NCBI GenBank assembly: GCA_041871065.1
Contig: CP168942.1
Span: 1,520,501-1,584,500 of the forward strand
Source: Weissella confusa
Lineage (GTDB): Bacteria > Bacillota > Bacilli > Lactobacillales > Lactobacillaceae
Length of the DNA: 64,000 nucleotides
Direction of reading: 5' to 3'
A program made the translations under genes and the position numbers. How positions within the stretch are numbered: the stretch's first letter is position 1; each line of letters starts with the position of its first letter. Below, in pieces: positions 31,741 to 41,555 of the stretch. Below the pieces are notes generated by a model. The model did no database searches. It worked only from the letters and a program-made list of their open reading frames with translations, and had not been told where the DNA came from.

Positions 31741-33777
31741 TTAATCAAAATTACGATATCGCGCCATTGTTTCCGACAACATGTCAGCTAACGGTGCCAG
31801 TTCCGGATCTTTATCCCAATCAGGCTTAGAAACAATCTCAATTGCTTCCTCTTGCGCAACAGTCATCATCGCCAAATCCGCAACGGGATCACCGACACGG
31901 AATTCAGGCACACCAGATTGACGATTACCAAGAATATCACCGGCACCGCGAAGTTCCAAATCCTTTTGGGCGAGCACGAAACCATCAGTCGTTCCCACCA
32001 TCGCTTCCATGCGATCAATCCCGTACTGCGTTTTGGGATCACTAATTAGGAACGTGTATGACTGACGGCTACCTCGTCCAACACGACCGCGCAGTTGGTG
32101 TAGTTGTGACAGGCCGAATCGGTCAGCGTCCAGAATCAGCATGACTGTTGAATTTGGCACGTCAACACCAACTTCGATAACCGTCGTTGAAACCAACACT
32201 TGGAATTCGTTCGCTTTAAAGGCGGCCATCACATCTTCTTTTTCTTGATTTGATAAACGACCATGTAGCAACCCAACCTTATACGTTGGCGCAAAGTACT
32301 CAGACAATTCGGCATAAACAGCCTCGGCATTTTGCACATCTAACGTTTCTGATTCCTCAATCAGCGGTGTGACAACATAAGCCTGGGCCCCTTCTTGCAG
32401 CTGTGACTTTATAAACGCGATGGTTTTCTCCATCTCGTTACTACGTAGCCAGTACGTCTTAATTTGCTTTCGACCGGCTGGTAATTGGTCAATGATAGAA
32501 ACATCCATTTCACCATACGCGGTAATCGCCAGCGTTCGTGGAATTGGCGTCGCCGTCATTGCCAGAATATCTGGATTCATCCCGATTTCACGTAGCGTTG
32601 CACGTTGTTGTACACCAAAACGGTGTTGCTCATCGATAACCGCCAAGCCAAGATTTCTAAATGCGATGTCCGGTTGAATCAAAGCGTGGGTTCCAATCAA
32701 AATATCGATATCGCCATTTTCCAAATCTCCCAAAATTTGACGTCGGGCGGCAGCCTTAGTTGACCCTGTTAGCAGTTCGACGCGCACCTTTTCTGGATCG
32801 AAAAAGTTACCAATTGTTTTCGCGTGTTGTTGCGCCAAAATTTCGGTTGGCGCCATCAAAGTCGCTTGCATACCAGCGGTAATCGCCGCGTACATTGCCA
32901 ACGCAGCCACGACTGTTTTACCAGAACCAACATCTCCTTGTAGCAAACGATTCATGTGAATTGGGCGCTTCATATCACGCACAATTTCATTCACCACACG
33001 CTTTTGAGCATCTGTCAGTTCAAATGGTAGCGTCGCAATAAACGCCTTTAGTTCATCGTTATTAAACGCAATCGCCCGGCCACGGTTATCGCGGTCCATT
33101 GACTTGATCACTTGCAAGCGCATCTGAAAGACAAAAAACTCCTCAAATGACGCACTGCGACGCGCCTCGGTCGCCACCTGACCATCAGTTGGCGCATGCA
33201 TGCCAAATACCGTGTCATGATGATTCATGAGCTTATAGCGGGTGCGCAAATTGCTTGGCACAATATCCGTTCGCAGTAATTCGCCATACTTGCCTAAAGC
33301 TTGAATAATCAAATCCTTGATGGTCTTCGCCTTGATTTCCTTTGACGACGGATAAACGGCTTCCATTTCGTCATCGCCATTACGTGACATTAATTTGATA
33401 CCAGATAGGCTTTGACGTGTTTTGTCATACGTGCCATGCACCGCAACTTCTTGGCCGATTTCAAGATTCTTACCAATCCAGGGTTGATTGAAAAACGACA
33501 CCATGATTGTGTCATGTTCGACCGTCAAACGGAAGCTTGTGCGTGTCTTCTTATACCCGAAGCGATTAACCACGGGTGGCGATGTCACAACGCCTTTGAA
33601 CGTTACTTTTTCGCCATCTTGCGTTTCGGCAGGCGTTTTCATCGCTAAGTCGTTATAGCGCATTGGATAGTAGCCGAGTAAGTCGTCGATTGTGAAGATG
33701 CCCAATTTATTCAGCGCTTGCACACGCTTTGGGCCAACACCATCAAGCTCATCAACTAAATCTAATAAACTAGCCAT
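31741..33777 (-). CDS. recG: ATP-dependent DNA helicase RecG
   Basis: 678 aa from ATG at 33777 (MASLLDLVDELDGVGPKR), which has AAGGAAGG upstream; a longer frame start lacks one. N-terminal wedge/OB domain, then helicase motifs: I GDVGSGKT near 295, II DEQHRFG near 393, III ATPIPRT near 420, VI QLRGRVGRG near 570. Rescues stalled forks and branch-migrates junctions. Comes before plsX in the operon order. Confidence 0.97.
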   Translation of the reverse strand: MASLLDLVDELDGVGPKRVQALNKLGIFTIDDLLGYYPMRYNDLAMKTPAETQDGEKVTFKGVVTSPPVVNRFGYKKTRTSFRLTVEHDTIMVSFFNQPWIGKNLEIGQEVAVHGTYDKTRQSLSGIKLMSRNGDDEMEAVYPSSKEIKAKTIKDLIIQALGKYGELLRTDIVPSNLRTRYKLMNHHDTVFGMHAPTDGQVATEARRSASFEEFFVFQMRLQVIKSMDRDNRGRAIAFNNDELKAFIATLPFELTDAQKRVVNEIVRDMKRPIHMNRLLQGDVGSGKTVVAALAMYAAITAGMQATLMAPTEILAQQHAKTIGNFFDPEKVRVELLTGSTKAAARRQILGDLENGDIDILIGTHALIQPDIAFRNLGLAVIDEQHRFGVQQRATLREIGMNPDILAMTATPIPRTLAITAYGEMDVSIIDQLPAGRKQIKTYWLRSNEMEKTIAFIKSQLQEGAQAYVVTPLIEESETLDVQNAEAVYAELSEYFAPTYKVGLLHGRLSNQEKEDVMAAFKANEFQVLVSTTVIEVGVDVPNSTVMLILDADRFGLSQLHQLRGRVGRGSRQSYTFLISDPKTQYGIDRMEAMVGTTDGFVLAQKDLELRGAGDILGNRQSGVPEFRVGDPVADLAMMTVAQEEAIEIVSKPDWDKDPELAPLADMLSETMARYRNFD

Positions 33778-33804
33778 GCTTAACACCTTCCTTTCTGATG
33801 TACC

Positions 33805-33833
33805 ATTATACCGCAAAATTAGGTTTTACTGAA
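33805..33833 (-). promoter_or_regulatory. Candidate recG promoter
   Basis: -10 TATAAT (33805-33810) preceded by TGCGG, with a weak -35 (TTCAGT) 17 bp upstream. About 28 bp before the recG ATG. Confidence 0.5.
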
Positions 33834-33859
33834 TATCGGGTTTGATTCGTGCGCAAACA

Positions 33860-33898
33860 CAAAAAGACAGCAACCCAAGTATGTGAGTTGCTGTCTTA
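33860..33898 (-). terminator. Terminator of the xylosidase-transporter operon
   Basis: Perfect 11-bp stem AAGACAGCAAC/GTTGCTGTCTT with a 12-nt loop, followed by TTTTTG on the minus strand, directly after the MFS gene. Confidence 0.88.
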
Positions 33899-33905
33899 AT
33901 TGTTA

Positions 33906-35150
33906 TTAACGCTTAACTGACTTGATCGAAAGAATCAAGATACCACCGATCATGGCAAATACGAATGACATGATGAAGATAGCTGAGTAACCGAAGAATG
34001 AAATTACAACGGCTGCCAAAACTGGTGCCAATGCTTGCGTCACCGTGTTTCCTAGGTTGTAAACACCCAAGAAGAAGGCAACACGGTTGCGATCAGGCAC
34101 AACTTCCAAGTTTAGCAAGTTATCCAATGAGTTCCAAAGTCCCATTCCCAAACCAGCCATCAAGGCGTAAATCATGATACCCATATCGTTGCGCAAGATG
34201 AACATTGCCAATGCACCAATTGCCAAGAAGATTGTTGAGAAACCAACTGGCAACTTCAACAACTTGAACTTGTCAGCAAATGGTCCAGCCAAGAATCCCA
34301 TTGCAATACCGAAGACCAACATAATCAAGTTAATCAATTGAATTGATGATTGCGTTGCGCTAGTGCCCTTGTGCATGAAGTCCGTCATGATGTACAACAA
34401 GTACCCTGTGATGGCGAAGTTTCCAACACCTTGGAACAACTTACCCATCAAGGCCAAGTAGTAGTCACGACCAACACGCCAAGCTGGGAAAATTGCCAAA
34501 GCTTCCTTCAATGACTTCTTTTCTTCAACTTCTGGTGTAGCAGCCTCATCGTCCGCATCCAAGTTAGATGGCTCGCGAACGATTGCAGCAGCAATCAACG
34601 TTCCGATGAATGTGATAATTCCAAATACCACAAATCCCAAACGGAATGATCCCAACATCATGGCTCCGAAGATTGTGAATCCGTTGTTACCCAACGCCAT
34701 TCCCAAACCACCGTAAGCTGATGATGCTGTGGCACGACCTGACTCAGGCGCCATGTCCAACCAAGCCACCATTGGTGCAACGATGAAGTTCAATGCAACT
34801 TGACCGAACATCCAAGCGGCCAACAACGTCCAGACGTTTGGTGCTAGTGATGACCCAATCATGGCTAGCATGAAAGCAAATGCACCCCCGACAAGCCATG
34901 GTGTACGACGCCCGAAGCGTGACTTCGTCTTGTCTGACAAGGCACCGGCAACCATGTTTGAAATCGCTGCGACAATCATCGCAAGCGTTGAAAACATCGC
35001 AACCAATTGCACCTTGTGCGCACTATCAAGTTGTTGCAACATCGCTGGCAAGAACAAACTTGACGCTACAATGTATGGGCCAAGCCAAGTCGCTGGTCCG
35101 ATAATTAGTCCCGGCACCAATCGGCGCAATGGAATTTCTTTAATGTTCAT
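33906..35150 (-). CDS. MFS/GPH-like sugar transporter
   Basis: 414 aa with start MNIKEIPLRRLVPG at 35150. Twelve hydrophobic helices; the loop 2-3 signature DKTKSRFGRRTPWLVG (about 75-90) fits GPH/MFS cation symporters, and a long charged central loop (EPSNLDADDEAATPEVEEKKSL) separates the halves. It is 42 bp downstream of a beta-xylosidase gene, so import of xylosides or xylo-oligosaccharides is the likely role (inference from context). Confidence 0.8.
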   Translation of the reverse strand: MNIKEIPLRRLVPGLIIGPATWLGPYIVASSLFLPAMLQQLDSAHKVQLVAMFSTLAMIVAAISNMVAGALSDKTKSRFGRRTPWLVGGAFAFMLAMIGSSLAPNVWTLLAAWMFGQVALNFIVAPMVAWLDMAPESGRATASSAYGGLGMALGNNGFTIFGAMMLGSFRLGFVVFGIITFIGTLIAAAIVREPSNLDADDEAATPEVEEKKSLKEALAIFPAWRVGRDYYLALMGKLFQGVGNFAITGYLLYIMTDFMHKGTSATQSSIQLINLIMLVFGIAMGFLAGPFADKFKLLKLPVGFSTIFLAIGALAMFILRNDMGIMIYALMAGLGMGLWNSLDNLLNLEVVPDRNRVAFFLGVYNLGNTVTQALAPVLAAVVISFFGYSAIFIMSFVFAMIGGILILSIKSVKR

Positions 35151-35192
35151 AATAGTTTCCCCGTGGTAATGAATCTCCAAAATTGGTTTGTA

Positions 35193-36851
35193 TTAGTTGT
35201 TTGTTACTGTGTAGTAGTCGAAATCAGCAAAGCTGTCGTGTTGGTGGGCGTCGACTGATCCAATAAAGTTGAACAATCCTGTAAAGCCACCAATTTCACC
35301 TGGCTCACCGTTAACACCTTCGTCAGATAAGTAAGCCACGTCGATGTCAGCTACCAATACCGTCCACTCTTCATTAGCGTTGCGACGGTATGAAATTGTT
35401 GCACGGCCGAAGTCGTAATGCATACGCAATTCAACGTGTCCCTCTGGCATTGGCACCTTGTTGAAGACGTATTCAACACGGTCGCCCAACTTAGCTTGCA
35501 ACACGCTCAACGTCGTCGTACCAAGTGACTCTGACTTGTACAAACGTGCGTAGAACCAGTTGTTAGCATCATAGTACAATCCCAAACCAGCTGTTTCTGA
35601 ATAGTGATCTGGTTGGAACGTTACGGCCGTTTCGACATCATAAACAAATGACGTTGCTCGCGTTGCCATAATGCTTGGTTGCATTTGTGAGAAGAATGAG
35701 TTGCCACCGTAGATACGCATGTGACCTGGGTTTTCTGTCGTGTTTACCCAAGCCGCCGTTTGATCACGGTAAGGCGTCATGAAGTGGTTATCAATCGTTT
35801 CTGAATCAAACGTTTCATTAATGTCTTCAGATGCCGTCTTCTCAAATTCAACACCAGTCATGCCTGGCACTTCCATCTTCGCCAAGTTTGATCCGTCAGC
35901 CATTTGCAACCAACCATCAGCCGTCCACGCCATCTTTTGCAATGACGTTTCACGACCCAATGGGTTCAACGTTGTATCTGGCAAAGGACGTGACATCAAG
36001 TGTGCGATGTACCATTCACCAGTTTGCGTTTGAACCAATGACCCGTGCCCAGCCTTTTGCATCACTGAGTTAGGGTTGTACATTTGGAATTGACCGGCAT
36101 CTGGGTCGCCCAATGAGAACAAGTGTTGTGGTGAAGACGTAATGATTGGCTCACCAGATGGGTGTGCCTCATATGGTCCGAAGACATTCTTTGAACGCCC
36201 GATTTCAACACCGTGACCGTAACCAGTTCCACCAGCAGCAATCAACAAGTAGTAGTAATCGTCGCGCTTGTAAATTTGTGGTGCTTCAGCAGCGCCACGT
36301 GTTGTGAAGCCTTGCGTCACACGGTGCCAATCACCAATAATACCACCATTCTCAAGATCAACTTCAGCAATCACAATGTGACCTGGTGCTTGATAACCAG
36401 TACGTGACTCCCATTCCAAAATTGAAACGTAGTGCTTGCCATCTTCATCATGGAAGATGGCTGGGTCAAATCCAATTGACGTTAGGTAAATTGGCTCTGA
36501 CCATGGACCACGGATATCAGTTGCCCACATCGCGTATGAGTCTGAGTTGAACTCGCGACCAGCCATGTTCAACATGTGTGAGTAAGCCAACCAGTAACGG
36601 CCAGTTGCTTCATCGTAAGACAAGTGTGGTGCCCAAATACCTGCTGGTGTGTTTGTTCCTTGCAAGTTAATTTCACCATTCTTCAACACTTGGTCAATCA
36701 ACGTCCAATTTGCCAAGTCCGTTGACTCGAAAATTTGAACACCTGGTGTCCAGTGGAAAGTTGACGTTGCAATGTAGAACGTCTCACCTACGCGGATGAT
36801 TGATGGATCTGGTGCCATTCCTGGAATTACTGGATTATGAATCATTGTCAT
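35193..36851 (-). CDS. GH43 beta-xylosidase
   Basis: 552 aa. N-terminal five-bladed propeller of GH43 with the catalytic base in MAPDPSIIRVGETFYIATSTF (Asp of DPS), the pKa-modulating Asp in FDPAIFHDEDGKHYV, and the acid Glu in RGAAEAPQIYKRDDYYYL. The C-terminal beta-sandwich (about 330-550) is the GH43_C2 domain of exo-acting xylosidases. Releases xylose from xylo-oligosaccharides. No signal peptide, so intracellular, which agrees with the adjacent transporter. Confidence 0.93.
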   Translation of the reverse strand: MTMIHNPVIPGMAPDPSIIRVGETFYIATSTFHWTPGVQIFESTDLANWTLIDQVLKNGEINLQGTNTPAGIWAPHLSYDEATGRYWLAYSHMLNMAGREFNSDSYAMWATDIRGPWSEPIYLTSIGFDPAIFHDEDGKHYVSILEWESRTGYQAPGHIVIAEVDLENGGIIGDWHRVTQGFTTRGAAEAPQIYKRDDYYYLLIAAGGTGYGHGVEIGRSKNVFGPYEAHPSGEPIITSSPQHLFSLGDPDAGQFQMYNPNSVMQKAGHGSLVQTQTGEWYIAHLMSRPLPDTTLNPLGRETSLQKMAWTADGWLQMADGSNLAKMEVPGMTGVEFEKTASEDINETFDSETIDNHFMTPYRDQTAAWVNTTENPGHMRIYGGNSFFSQMQPSIMATRATSFVYDVETAVTFQPDHYSETAGLGLYYDANNWFYARLYKSESLGTTTLSVLQAKLGDRVEYVFNKVPMPEGHVELRMHYDFGRATISYRRNANEEWTVLVADIDVAYLSDEGVNGEPGEIGGFTGLFNFIGSVDAHQHDSFADFDYYTVTNN

Positions 36852-36898
36852 TTTTATATTCCCCTTTGGGCTATCTCTTCATTCGTTATTACTCAATA

Positions 36899-36928
36899 AG
36901 AGTACAATGTAAGCGGATACATTGACAA
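36899..36928 (-). promoter_or_regulatory. Xylosidase promoter with cre box in its spacer
   Basis: -35 TTGTCA (36923-36928), an 18-bp spacer, -10 TACTCT (36899-36904). The spacer holds TGTAAGCGGATACA (36908-36921), a good cre match, flanked by the inverted repeat CAATGT/ACATTG. CcpA binding here would block polymerase. Confidence 0.72.
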
Positions 36929-37026
36929 TGCATTTTAAGTCGTTGGTTAAAAAGATACCTTTCAAAGGTGAGAATTGTAACCTTTTTGACCTGTTTTTAC
37001 GCTGGTTATTAAGTAATAATAAGGAT

Positions 37027-37842
37027 ATGACAACAAAAACTTATCACGAGACTGTCCAACACAACCCTGATGTTGGGGTCCGATTTTACTATTCAAAAAT
37101 GGATGAACCCGGCTTGGTGCCTTTTCACTGGCACCGTAGTCTAGAAATTATTTATGTAATTCATGGTGAGCTGACGTTTACGTTGAACCATGCGATGACC
37201 CAAATTTCCGATGGCCAATTTATCGTCGTGCCATCTGGGGCAATTCACGCTGTCAGCAATACGCCGAACGAAGCCTATGTACTCCAAATTCCAATCGACT
37301 TCATCAAGAATTATTGGCCTGATCCAGAAAACACAACTTTCAATCTAGATCTGGCTGATTCGGATTATCAAAAAATTGCCGACTACTTTCCAGTCTTAGG
37401 CGATATCTACGACACAAAAATTCCAGGTTATCCGTTTATCTTTCAAGCAACGATTTTGCAAATGCTATTCGCACTCTTTACGACGTTTTCCGAACCTGTT
37501 ACAACACCCGAAACGAAAACGGATCACCTGAAGGAAGTACTGAGTTATATCAATGACCATTACGCCGAACAGCTACCCATCAGTGAACTCGCAGACATGT
37601 TTTCATATAATCCAAATTATTTAAGCCGATTATTTAAACAAGAAATCGCCTTGTCGCCGGTGCAATATATCTATCAGGTGCGTCTCACTCACTTCTATCA
37701 AGATTTGTTGCAAACGGACGAACCTGTCAAAGAACTCCTAATGAAAAACGGACTGACTAATAAGCGCCTAGCCATGCAATATTTCAAGGCCGCCTATGGA
37801 ACCACTCCGCTCCAAGCTCGCAAGCAACACAATGAACTTTAA
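37027..37842 (+). CDS. AraC-family transcriptional regulator
   Basis: 271 aa from ATG at 37027 behind AATAAGGAT; a longer frame start at 36922 overlaps the promoter and cre box. N-terminal cupin sensor (about 20-100, with PFHWHRSLEIIYVIHGEL), C-terminal pair of AraC helix-turn-helices (LPISELADMFSYNPNYLSRLF, then the second HTH near VKELLMKNGLTNKRLAMQYF). Divergent from the xylosidase operon, so it is the probable xyloside-responsive activator of that operon. Confidence 0.88.
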   Translation: MTTKTYHETVQHNPDVGVRFYYSKMDEPGLVPFHWHRSLEIIYVIHGELTFTLNHAMTQISDGQFIVVPSGAIHAVSNTPNEAYVLQIPIDFIKNYWPDPENTTFNLDLADSDYQKIADYFPVLGDIYDTKIPGYPFIFQATILQMLFALFTTFSEPVTTPETKTDHLKEVLSYINDHYAEQLPISELADMFSYNPNYLSRLFKQEIALSPVQYIYQVRLTHFYQDLLQTDEPVKELLMKNGLTNKRLAMQYFKAAYGTTPLQARKQHNEL

Positions 37843-37932
37843 TATCAAGGTAAGGTTGTTTTCAACTTGCCCATAAATAGCATCGAATGCCAGCATAGCT
37901 TGCTTCATATAACTTTCCCCGATAAGTTATGG

Positions 37933-37982
37933 AAACGTTATGACGTTTACGTACACTGACTGCATACGACATATTGTATGCA
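37933..37982. promoter_or_regulatory. Palindromes upstream of the oleate hydratase gene
   Basis: AAACGT-TATG-ACGTTT (37933-37948) and TGCATAC-N8-GTATGCA (37961-37982) lie within 75 bp before the start codon, in the expected promoter region. They look like operators for one or two dimeric regulators; no candidate regulator is next to the gene. Confidence 0.5.
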
Positions 37983-38006
37983 CAGCGAAATTTATGGAGG
38001 ATATAT

Positions 38007-39779
38007 ATGCGATATTCAAATGGTAACTATGAAGCATTCGCTCGCCCACGTAAGCCGGCTGATGCTGACAAGAAGTCAGCTCACATTGTCGGTGGTGGTC
38101 TGGCTGGTTTAGCTGCAGCAGTCTTTTTAGTCCGTGATGCCCAAGTGCCCGGCAATCAAATTCACATCTACGAAGAACTCCCCATTCCCGGTGGTTCACT
38201 CGATGGCGACAACCGTCCGAACGTTGGCTTTGTGATTCGTGGTGGTCGTGAAATGGAAAATCACTTCGAAACGATGTGGGACATGTATCGTTCGATTCCT
38301 TCTTTGGAAATCGAAGGTGCTTCATACTTGGATGAGTTTTATTGGCTGGACCAAGACGATCCAAATTCATCTAACACACGCCTAATTTACAAGCGCGGAC
38401 AGCGCGTCCCGACTGATGGCAAGTACGAACTTGATGACAAGGCGATGGAACTCGTGAAGCTTGTCATGACACCTGAATCAAAATTAGGCCGTCAAACACT
38501 TGAATATTTCTTCACACCTGATTTTTTTGAGAGTAATTTTTGGAGTTACTGGGCAACTATGTTCGCCTTCGAAAAATGGCACTCAGCGGTCGAAATGCGT
38601 CGTTACGCGATGCGCTTCATTCACCACATTGATGGCTTGCCTGACTTCACTGCATTGAAGTTCAACAAGTACAACCAATATGATTCAATGGTTTTGCCAA
38701 TCATCAAGTACCTTGAGTCACATGGCGTGAACTTCGTCTACAACGCTCAGGTCACAAATGTTGTTGTCGATGTGCAAGCGGATAAAAAGACGGCTAAAGA
38801 ACTTTTGATGACAATTGATGGCACGGACAAAACAATTTCGCTAACAACTGACGATTTGGTCTTTGTCACGAATGGTTCAATTACCGAGAGTTCAACGTAT
38901 GGTTCACACCATCAAGCGGCGCCCGTATCGAAAGAGCTTGGTGGTAGCTGGCGGTTGTGGCAAAACCTGGCTGCCCAATCCCATGAATTCGGCCACCCTG
39001 AAGTCTTTTGTGAGAACTTGCCAGACCGCAGCTGGTTTATTTCAGCAACAGCCACTATCAAGGTGCCTGAAATCGAACCGTACATTGAACGTCTCACAAA
39101 CCGTAGCCTTCACGATCACAAGGTCAACACCGGGGGCATTATCACCATCACTGATTCAAATTGGATGATGAGCTTCACCATTCACCGACAACCGCATTTC
39201 AAGACGCAAAAAGAAAATGAAACCGTAGTTTGGATTTACGGTTTGTACTCTGATACCAAAGGAAACTATGTTGATAAGACAATTGTGGAAGCCACTGGTG
39301 AGGAAATCACACAAGAATTGCTCTACCACCTCGGCGTGCCAGAAGTAAAAATCAAAGAACTGGCTAAGCAAGAAAACGTCAACACGGTTCCAGTATACAT
39401 GCCATTCATCACGTCATACTTCATGCCACGTGAGGCCGGTGATCGCCCGGCCGTTGTGCCTAATGATTCAGAAAATTTGGCCTTCATTGGTAACTTCGCT
39501 GAATCACCAAGCCGTGATACTGTCTTTACGACTGAGTACTCGATTCGGACGGCCATGGAAGCCGTTTATACATTAATGAACGTCGACCGTGCGGTACCTG
39601 AAGTGTATGGTTCAGTATTCGATATCCGCGAACTACTGAAAGCTTTCTACTACATGTCAGATAAGAAGAAGCTCGATGAAATGGATCTGCACATGCCGAA
39701 GCTCGTTAAACTTGCGCTCAATAAGAAAATTAAGGGCACTTGGATTGAAGAGCTACTGAAGGAACAACATCTACTGTAA
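38007..39779 (+). CDS. ohyA: Oleate hydratase
   Basis: 590 aa, start ATG at 38007 behind GGAGG. FAD-binding GxGxxG-type motif VGGGLAGLAAAVFL near residue 31, then DGDNRPNVGFVIRGGREMENHFE and the MCRA-family segments (FTTEYSIRTAMEAVYTLM near 500). Hydrates the cis-9 double bond of oleic and linoleic acids to 10-hydroxy acids, a detoxification reaction in lactic acid bacteria. Converges on fakA, another fatty-acid gene. Confidence 0.95.
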   Translation: MRYSNGNYEAFARPRKPADADKKSAHIVGGGLAGLAAAVFLVRDAQVPGNQIHIYEELPIPGGSLDGDNRPNVGFVIRGGREMENHFETMWDMYRSIPSLEIEGASYLDEFYWLDQDDPNSSNTRLIYKRGQRVPTDGKYELDDKAMELVKLVMTPESKLGRQTLEYFFTPDFFESNFWSYWATMFAFEKWHSAVEMRRYAMRFIHHIDGLPDFTALKFNKYNQYDSMVLPIIKYLESHGVNFVYNAQVTNVVVDVQADKKTAKELLMTIDGTDKTISLTTDDLVFVTNGSITESSTYGSHHQAAPVSKELGGSWRLWQNLAAQSHEFGHPEVFCENLPDRSWFISATATIKVPEIEPYIERLTNRSLHDHKVNTGGIITITDSNWMMSFTIHRQPHFKTQKENETVVWIYGLYSDTKGNYVDKTIVEATGEEITQELLYHLGVPEVKIKELAKQENVNTVPVYMPFITSYFMPREAGDRPAVVPNDSENLAFIGNFAESPSRDTVFTTEYSIRTAMEAVYTLMNVDRAVPEVYGSVFDIRELLKAFYYMSDKKKLDEMDLHMPKLVKLALNKKIKGTWIEELLKEQHLL

Positions 39780-39781
39780 TC

Positions 39782-39827
39782 AAAAAGCGCCAACACATTT
39801 GGAATTTCCGAGCGTGTTGGCGCTTTC
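39782..39827. terminator. Bidirectional terminator between ohyA and fakA
   Basis: Perfect 12-bp stem AAGCGCCAACAC/GTGTTGGCGCTT with a 17-nt loop. The minus-strand side has TTTTTG, the plus side only TTTCG, so it works best for fakA. Confidence 0.85.
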
Positions 39828-39839
39828 GTATTTACTCTA

Positions 39840-41528
39840 TTATTCGACTGACATCAAGATTGGGTACAATGGTTGACCACCATCGTGAATCTCGAATTCC
39901 AAATCTTCGTCGATTGCCAAACCAGCTTCTTCAAGCTTGCTGGCATCGTCTTCAGATGACTCTTGACCGTAGTATACCGTCACAAGTTCTGAATCCTCGT
40001 CAATCATCTTGCCTAGCAATTCAACTGCTGCTTGGTGGATGTCAGCATTTGGTACTGAAACGACGATTTCACCGTCAAACAAACCAATTGCGTCACCTGA
40101 GTGAATCTCCAAACCGTTCAACGTCGTGTCACGGACAGACGTCGTTACGGCACCAGACTTCACATCACCCAAAGCAGCGGTCATTGCTTCAGCGTTGTCT
40201 TCAAGCGTTCCTTCAGGGTTGTAACCCAAAACAAGCGCCGTCAAACCTTGTTGGATGGTACGCGTACGTACAACCTTAACAGGCACGTCAGCAATTTCAA
40301 CTGCTTGGTCAGCGGCCATAAAGATGTTGCTGTCGTTAGGCAAAATCAACGCTTCCTTAGCGCCACTTTCCTTAACGGCATTCACCAAATCTTGTGTAGA
40401 TGGTGCTTGCTCAGCATCAATAACAACCGTCGCACCTGATGAAGCAAACAATTCCTTGATTCCTTCACCAGTAGCCGTCGTGATAACTGCCAAATCAACT
40501 GCAGGCTTTTCAGCTTCGGCCTTAGCTTCAGCTTCCTTTTGTGCTTCAGCCGCAGCAGCAGCTTCAGCTTGTTGATCACGCATGTTATCAACCTTAACCT
40601 TGCGCAATGAACCGAAGTGCGTTCCCCAGTTGATAACTTCACCTGGGTCTTCAGTGTGCACGTGAACCTTTACGACTTCATCATCGTTGATAACCAACAA
40701 TGAGTCCCCCATGGCTGCCAAGTGCTCGTAGAACTTGTCATAATCAAATTCTTGATCGTAAGTCGTTCCCTTTGCAATATCAACCATGATTTCCGTGCAG
40801 TATCCGAATTGGATATCTTCAGGGTTCAAGTCACCTTGAACACCGGCGTTGTGCAAAGACATCACCATCGCATCCAAAGCAGCGTTATCAATTTCAGTCG
40901 TGATTTCTTCACCAGACAAAACGGCGTAGAAAGCTTCCAAAACGATAACAAGTCCTTGACCACCTGAGTCAACAACACCGACTTCCTTCAAAACAGGCAA
41001 CAAGTCAGGCGTAGATGCCAAAGCCTTTTCAGCTGCGTCCAAAGTTTCCTTCATGACAACAACTGCGTCATCTGACTCCTTAGCCGTACGGTTAGCTGCC
41101 GCTGCTGCTTCGCGGATAACTGTTAGGATAGTTCCTTCAGTTGGCTTCATAACAGCCTTATAAGCCGTCTCAGCACCACCCATCAAGGCATCAGCCAAGT
41201 CACGAGCTGACAACGTCTCCTTGTCGGCAATCTTAGCCGCAAATCCACGGAAGATTTGTGACAAGATAACACCTGAGTTACCACGAGCTCCCATTAGCAA
41301 GCCCTTTGACGTTGCTTGTGCCAAAGCGCCCAAGTGCGTATCCGTTTCGTTACGCTCGTACTCAGCACCGCTTGCCATTGACAATGTCATGTTTGTTCCC
41401 GTGTCACCATCTGGGACTGGGAACACATTCAATTTATTAATCTTTTCCGCGTTATTCTTCAGCGCATCCGCTGCCGCGTTGATCATCTTACCAAATTCAA
41501 CGTTGGTAATAGTCGTTACAACTTCCAC
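39840..41528 (-). CDS. fakA: Fatty acid kinase subunit FakA (DAK2/DhaL domain)
   Basis: 562 aa from GTG at 41528, nine bases after AAGGAG; a TTG at 41537 is too close to it. DAK2 nucleotide-binding domain with NKLNVFPVPDGDTGTNMTLS near 35 and GARGNSGVILSQI near 80; central linker rich in Ala/Glu (about 315-345); C-terminal DegV-like/YloV domain. With FakB it phosphorylates exogenous fatty acids for PlsX/PlsY. Operon with the Asp23-family gene upstream. Confidence 0.93.
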   Translation of the reverse strand: MEVVTTITNVEFGKMINAAADALKNNAEKINKLNVFPVPDGDTGTNMTLSMASGAEYERNETDTHLGALAQATSKGLLMGARGNSGVILSQIFRGFAAKIADKETLSARDLADALMGGAETAYKAVMKPTEGTILTVIREAAAAANRTAKESDDAVVVMKETLDAAEKALASTPDLLPVLKEVGVVDSGGQGLVIVLEAFYAVLSGEEITTEIDNAALDAMVMSLHNAGVQGDLNPEDIQFGYCTEIMVDIAKGTTYDQEFDYDKFYEHLAAMGDSLLVINDDEVVKVHVHTEDPGEVINWGTHFGSLRKVKVDNMRDQQAEAAAAAEAQKEAEAKAEAEKPAVDLAVITTATGEGIKELFASSGATVVIDAEQAPSTQDLVNAVKESGAKEALILPNDSNIFMAADQAVEIADVPVKVVRTRTIQQGLTALVLGYNPEGTLEDNAEAMTAALGDVKSGAVTTSVRDTTLNGLEIHSGDAIGLFDGEIVVSVPNADIHQAAVELLGKMIDEDSELVTVYYGQESSEDDASKLEEAGLAIDEDLEFEIHDGGQPLYPILMSVE

Positions 41529-41555
41529 TTTTCTCAACTCCTTATAACTAGGTTT

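Noticed and set aside
37974..38006. Longer start for the oleate hydratase
   Set aside because: It begins within the operator-like palindrome and lacks a ribosome site; ATG at 38007 follows GGAGG.
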